Origin: Deltaproteobacteria bacterium
GTDB taxonomy: Bacteria; Desulfobacterota; Desulfobulbia; Desulfobulbales; VMSU01
Assembly (NCBI GenBank): GCA_021789795.1
Contig: JAJYJA010000011.1
Location: forward strand, 1-24,940
Direction of reading: 5' to 3'
DNA length: 24,940 nucleotides
How positions within the stretch are numbered: the stretch's first letter is position 1; each line of letters starts with the position of its first letter. The translations under genes and the position numbers were made by a program. Under the pieces are notes generated by a model that saw only the letters and a program-made list of their open reading frames with translations, did no database searches and was not told the origin of the DNA. This document shows, piece after piece, positions 23,006-24,940 of this stretch.

Positions 23006-23203
23006 GTGGGCACGAAACGGCTGATTGTGGTTGCGATAGGCGACATCTGTTGTAATATCGGGTTGGTTTGGCTTATGCTCCGGGGCCGCGATTGGCGGCG
23101 GGCCAGGTGGCGGGCCGAGCTCTGCCGCCAGGCGGCGGGGATGCGCCGGGGGGCCAGCCGGTTGCGGGAAGAGTTGGCAGCTAGAAAACGGGAGGCGTCG
23201 TGA
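23006..23203 (+). CDS. Small single-span membrane protein of unknown function
   Basis: A 65-residue protein starting MGTKRLIVVAIGDICCNIG. It has one hydrophobic helix (about residues 6-25) and a strongly basic tail with many Arg residues, predicted amphipathic. I recognise no family. GTG 23006 has AAGGG six bases upstream and sits just after the L,D-transpeptidase stop; an in-frame GTG at 22985 would overlap that gene and adds a non-hydrophobic leader. Its stop overlaps the start of the next gene (GTGA). Tight packing with the transmembrane L,D-transpeptidase and the SEL1 protein suggests it is an accessory subunit of the same complex. The basic tail could contact the acidic coiled coil or the inner leaflet; that is inference. 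Confidence 0.7.
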   Translation: MGTKRLIVVAIGDICCNIGLVWLMLRGRDWRRARWRAELCRQAAGMRRGASRLREELAARKREAS

Positions 23204-24940
23204 GGCAAAAGGTATCGGTTTTTCTGGGGGTGCTGTTGCTGGTCATGGTTTCGTTGCGGCCGGTTTGGGCGGGGGATGAGGCCTTGCGGCGCCGGGCCCA
23301 GTCCGGGGATCCCAAGGCGCAGGTGGCCTTGGGCGAGGCCTATGAGCATGGCGTCGGGGTCGGCAAGGACCTGGCCCAGGCGGTGTACTGGTATCAGAAG
23401 GCCGCCGAGCAGGGTTACGCCGAGGGTCAGCGGCCTTTGGGGGTGATGTACGAGCTGGGCCTGGGGGTGGGCAAAGACCCGGTCAAGGCGGCGGAGTGGT
23501 ACCGGAAGGCGGCGGAGCAAGGCTTGCCCCGGGCCGAGGTTAATCTGGGCATCCTCTACGAGAACGGGGCAGGGGTGGCCAAGGACCTGGCCCAGGCGGC
23601 GGAGTGGTATCAGAAGTCGGTGGTCAAGGGTTACCCCCGGGGGATGTATCGGTTGGCCCTGCTCTGCGAGTCCGGGGCCGCGCCCGGCGGCCGGGAGCAG
23701 GCCTTGGCCCTCTACCGCCAGGCGGCGGCTCGGAATTACGCCCCGGCCAAGAAGCGGCTGGCGGAGCTGCGCGAGCCGGCGGCGAGACCTGCGCCTCCCG
23801 GGGCCGGCCCTGGGCCTGCCAAGTCCGCGCCCGTGGCGACTCCGGCCGTCAAGGCCGCGATCAAGCCCACCGCCGGGCCAGTTGCCAAGACGCAGACGCC
23901 GTCCGCGCCGCCTCCGGCCGGCAAGGCCGAGGCCCAGTCCCCGTCTGGCCGGGGCCGGGGTGCGACTGAAGGCCGGCGGGCCGCTCCCGCAAGTCCTGCC
24001 CCGGCCGTCGAGGCGAGCAGGAAGGAGAATCCCGCCCCGCCCCCCGAGGCGGTTCCGTCACCGCCCCCGGCCCCGGCGGCCAAGTCCAGCGGGCGGTTGG
24101 CCGAGCTGATCCAGGCGGCGGAGCACGGGGACATCGAGGCCGCCAACCATCTGGGCAAGCTCTACAGCGAGGGGGGAGAGGAGGCGGCCAAAGACCTGAG
24201 CCGGGGGGCGTACTGGTACAAGCTGGCAGCGGCGGAACAGGGCAGCCAGGAGGCGGAGAACGACCTGGGGATCATGTATCTCCAGGGTGACGGGGTGCCC
24301 AAGGACCAAGCCAAGGCGCTCTCCTGGATCTCCAAGGCGGCGGAGGCCGGCAACCCGGTGGCCCAGAACAACCTGGGGCTGATCTACGCCAAGGGCGAGG
24401 GGGTGAGCAAGGACTTGAAGCAGGCCTTGAACTGGTACACCAAGGCGGCGGAGGCGGGCAACGCCAACGCCCAAAACAACCTGGCCATCATGTACACCAA
24501 GGGCGAGGCGGTGCCGGTTAACTACGACCAGGCGATCAAGTGGTTCACCAAGGCGGCGGAACAGGATCACCCCGACGCCCTGAATAACCTGGGGCTTATC
24601 TATGGCGATCACAACCTCGGCCGGTATGACGCGGCCAAATCCGCCTACTGGTACCAGCGGGCGGCGGCGGTCAAGGGCGATGCCACGGCCGAGAACGAAC
24701 TGGGGGTGATGTACGTCGAGGGCCGGGGGGTGACCCGGGACGTGCCACAGGCGGCGGCCTGGTTCCAGAAGGCGGCGGTGCAGGGCAACGCCAACGCCCA
24801 GAACAACCTGGCCATTGTTTATACCAAGGGCGACGGGGTGGAGCAGGACTTCAAGAAGGCGGCCTTCTGGTGCCGGAAGGCGGCGGAGTCCGGCAACGCC
24901 ATTGCCCAGAATAACCTGGCCATCATGCTCAGCAACGGCC
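23200..24940 (+). CDS. Secreted SEL1-repeat protein with two repeat arrays (3' end beyond window)
   Basis: An open frame of at least 580 codons from GTG 23200, which overlaps the previous stop (GTGA) and follows GGGAGG. Residues 1-24 are a signal peptide (VFLGVLLLVMVSLRPVWA). About 27-191 hold four SEL1 (TPR-like, ~36-residue) repeats with the usual A-x-x-x-LG-x-x-Y-x-x-G-x-G-V-x-KD and W-Y-x-KAA pattern. About 193-298 is a Pro/Ala-rich, probably disordered linker. From about 300 a second array begins, with at least seven more repeats to the window edge (LGIMYLQGDGVPKD, NNLAIMYTKGE and others). SEL1 proteins are scaffolds for protein complexes, often in the periplasm or outer membrane. The operon context suggests it organises partners around the L,D-transpeptidase. 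The C-terminus is not visible. Confidence 0.88.
   Translation, partial: MRQKVSVFLGVLLLVMVSLRPVWAGDEALRRRAQSGDPKAQVALGEAYEHGVGVGKDLAQAVYWYQKAAEQGYAEGQRPLGVMYELGLGVGKDPVKAAEWYRKAAEQGLPRAEVNLGILYENGAGVAKDLAQAAEWYQKSVVKGYPRGMYRLALLCESGAAPGGREQALALYRQAAARNYAPAKKRLAELREPAARPAPPGAGPGPAKSAPVATPAVKAAIKPTAGPVAKTQTPSAPPPAGKAEAQSPSGRGRGATEGRRAAPASPAPAVEASRKENPAPPPEAVPSPPPAPAAKSSGRLAELIQAAEHGDIEAANHLGKLYSEGGEEAAKDLSRGAYWYKLAAAEQGSQEAENDLGIMYLQGDGVPKDQAKALSWISKAAEAGNPVAQNNLGLIYAKGEGVSKDLKQALNWYTKAAEAGNANAQNNLAIMYTKGEAVPVNYDQAIKWFTKAAEQDHPDALNNLGLIYGDHNLGRYDAAKSAYWYQRAAAVKGDATAENELGVMYVEGRGVTRDVPQAAAWFQKAAVQGNANAQNNLAIVYTKGDGVEQDFKKAAFWCRKAAESGNAIAQNNLAIMLSNG

Noticed and set aside
21750..24940. CRISPR-like direct repeats
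   Set aside because: The repeats are in-frame coding repeats (coiled coil and SEL1) without unique spacers or cas genes.

Overview
This is a bacterial chromosomal window of high GC. The right two thirds are visibly more GC-rich and more biased to G/C in third codon positions than the left 9.5 kb. Every clearly recognisable family is bacterial. The tRNA-dependent amidotransferase genes gatC and gatA, the run gatC-gatA-hisC-cmk, several palindromic intergenic elements, and HD-GYP and PilZ signalling genes fit a Gram-negative Desulfobacterota (former Deltaproteobacteria) genome, perhaps Desulfobulbales-like. That placement is inference from gene content and the look of the repeats, not a database result. 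The TolC-type outer membrane protein does support a diderm envelope.

Region 1 (1-9448, + strand) is an exopolysaccharide or O-antigen-type locus. It holds the tail of a membrane protein, a GT4 glycosyltransferase, a Wzy/O-antigen-ligase-like membrane protein, a GT2 glycosyltransferase and a second GT4. Two SAM methyltransferases follow, each with an N-terminal four-cysteine zinc ribbon. Most junctions are ATGA or TGA overlaps, so the run looks like one translationally coupled operon. After a 229-bp gap come a short undecaprenyl-phosphate sugar transferase (initiating enzyme) and a cobalamin-binding radical SAM enzyme. A related noncoding sequence of about 75 bp occurs just before the sugar transferase and again just after the radical SAM gene.

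Region 2 (9553-18269, - strand) is a ten-gene run. In transcription order it encodes 5-formyltetrahydrofolate cyclo-ligase, a TolC-family protein, a histone-deacetylase-family hydrolase, a REC/HD-GYP response regulator, GatC, GatA, HisC, cytidylate kinase, a PilZ protein and a small hypothetical protein. Two of its junctions carry structured intergenic elements: a foldback between gatA and hisC, and a short relative of the 18292-18434 inverted-repeat element between gatC and gatA.

Region 3 (18581 to the end, + strand) starts with mutM and a TrmJ/SpoU-type RNA methylase. It then becomes an unusual envelope cassette. The first gene is a 945-residue protein joining a periplasmic L,D-transpeptidase domain, a membrane span and a long, predicted cytoplasmic coiled coil built from nearly identical 126-residue (18-heptad) repeats. 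The second is a 65-residue single-span membrane protein, and the third a secreted multi-SEL1-repeat protein that runs off the window. All three are tightly packed or overlapping. This cassette is the best candidate for an undescribed system: a peptidoglycan cross-linking enzyme physically tied through the membrane to a cytoplasmic filament-like or spacer element, with a SEL1 scaffold encoded alongside.
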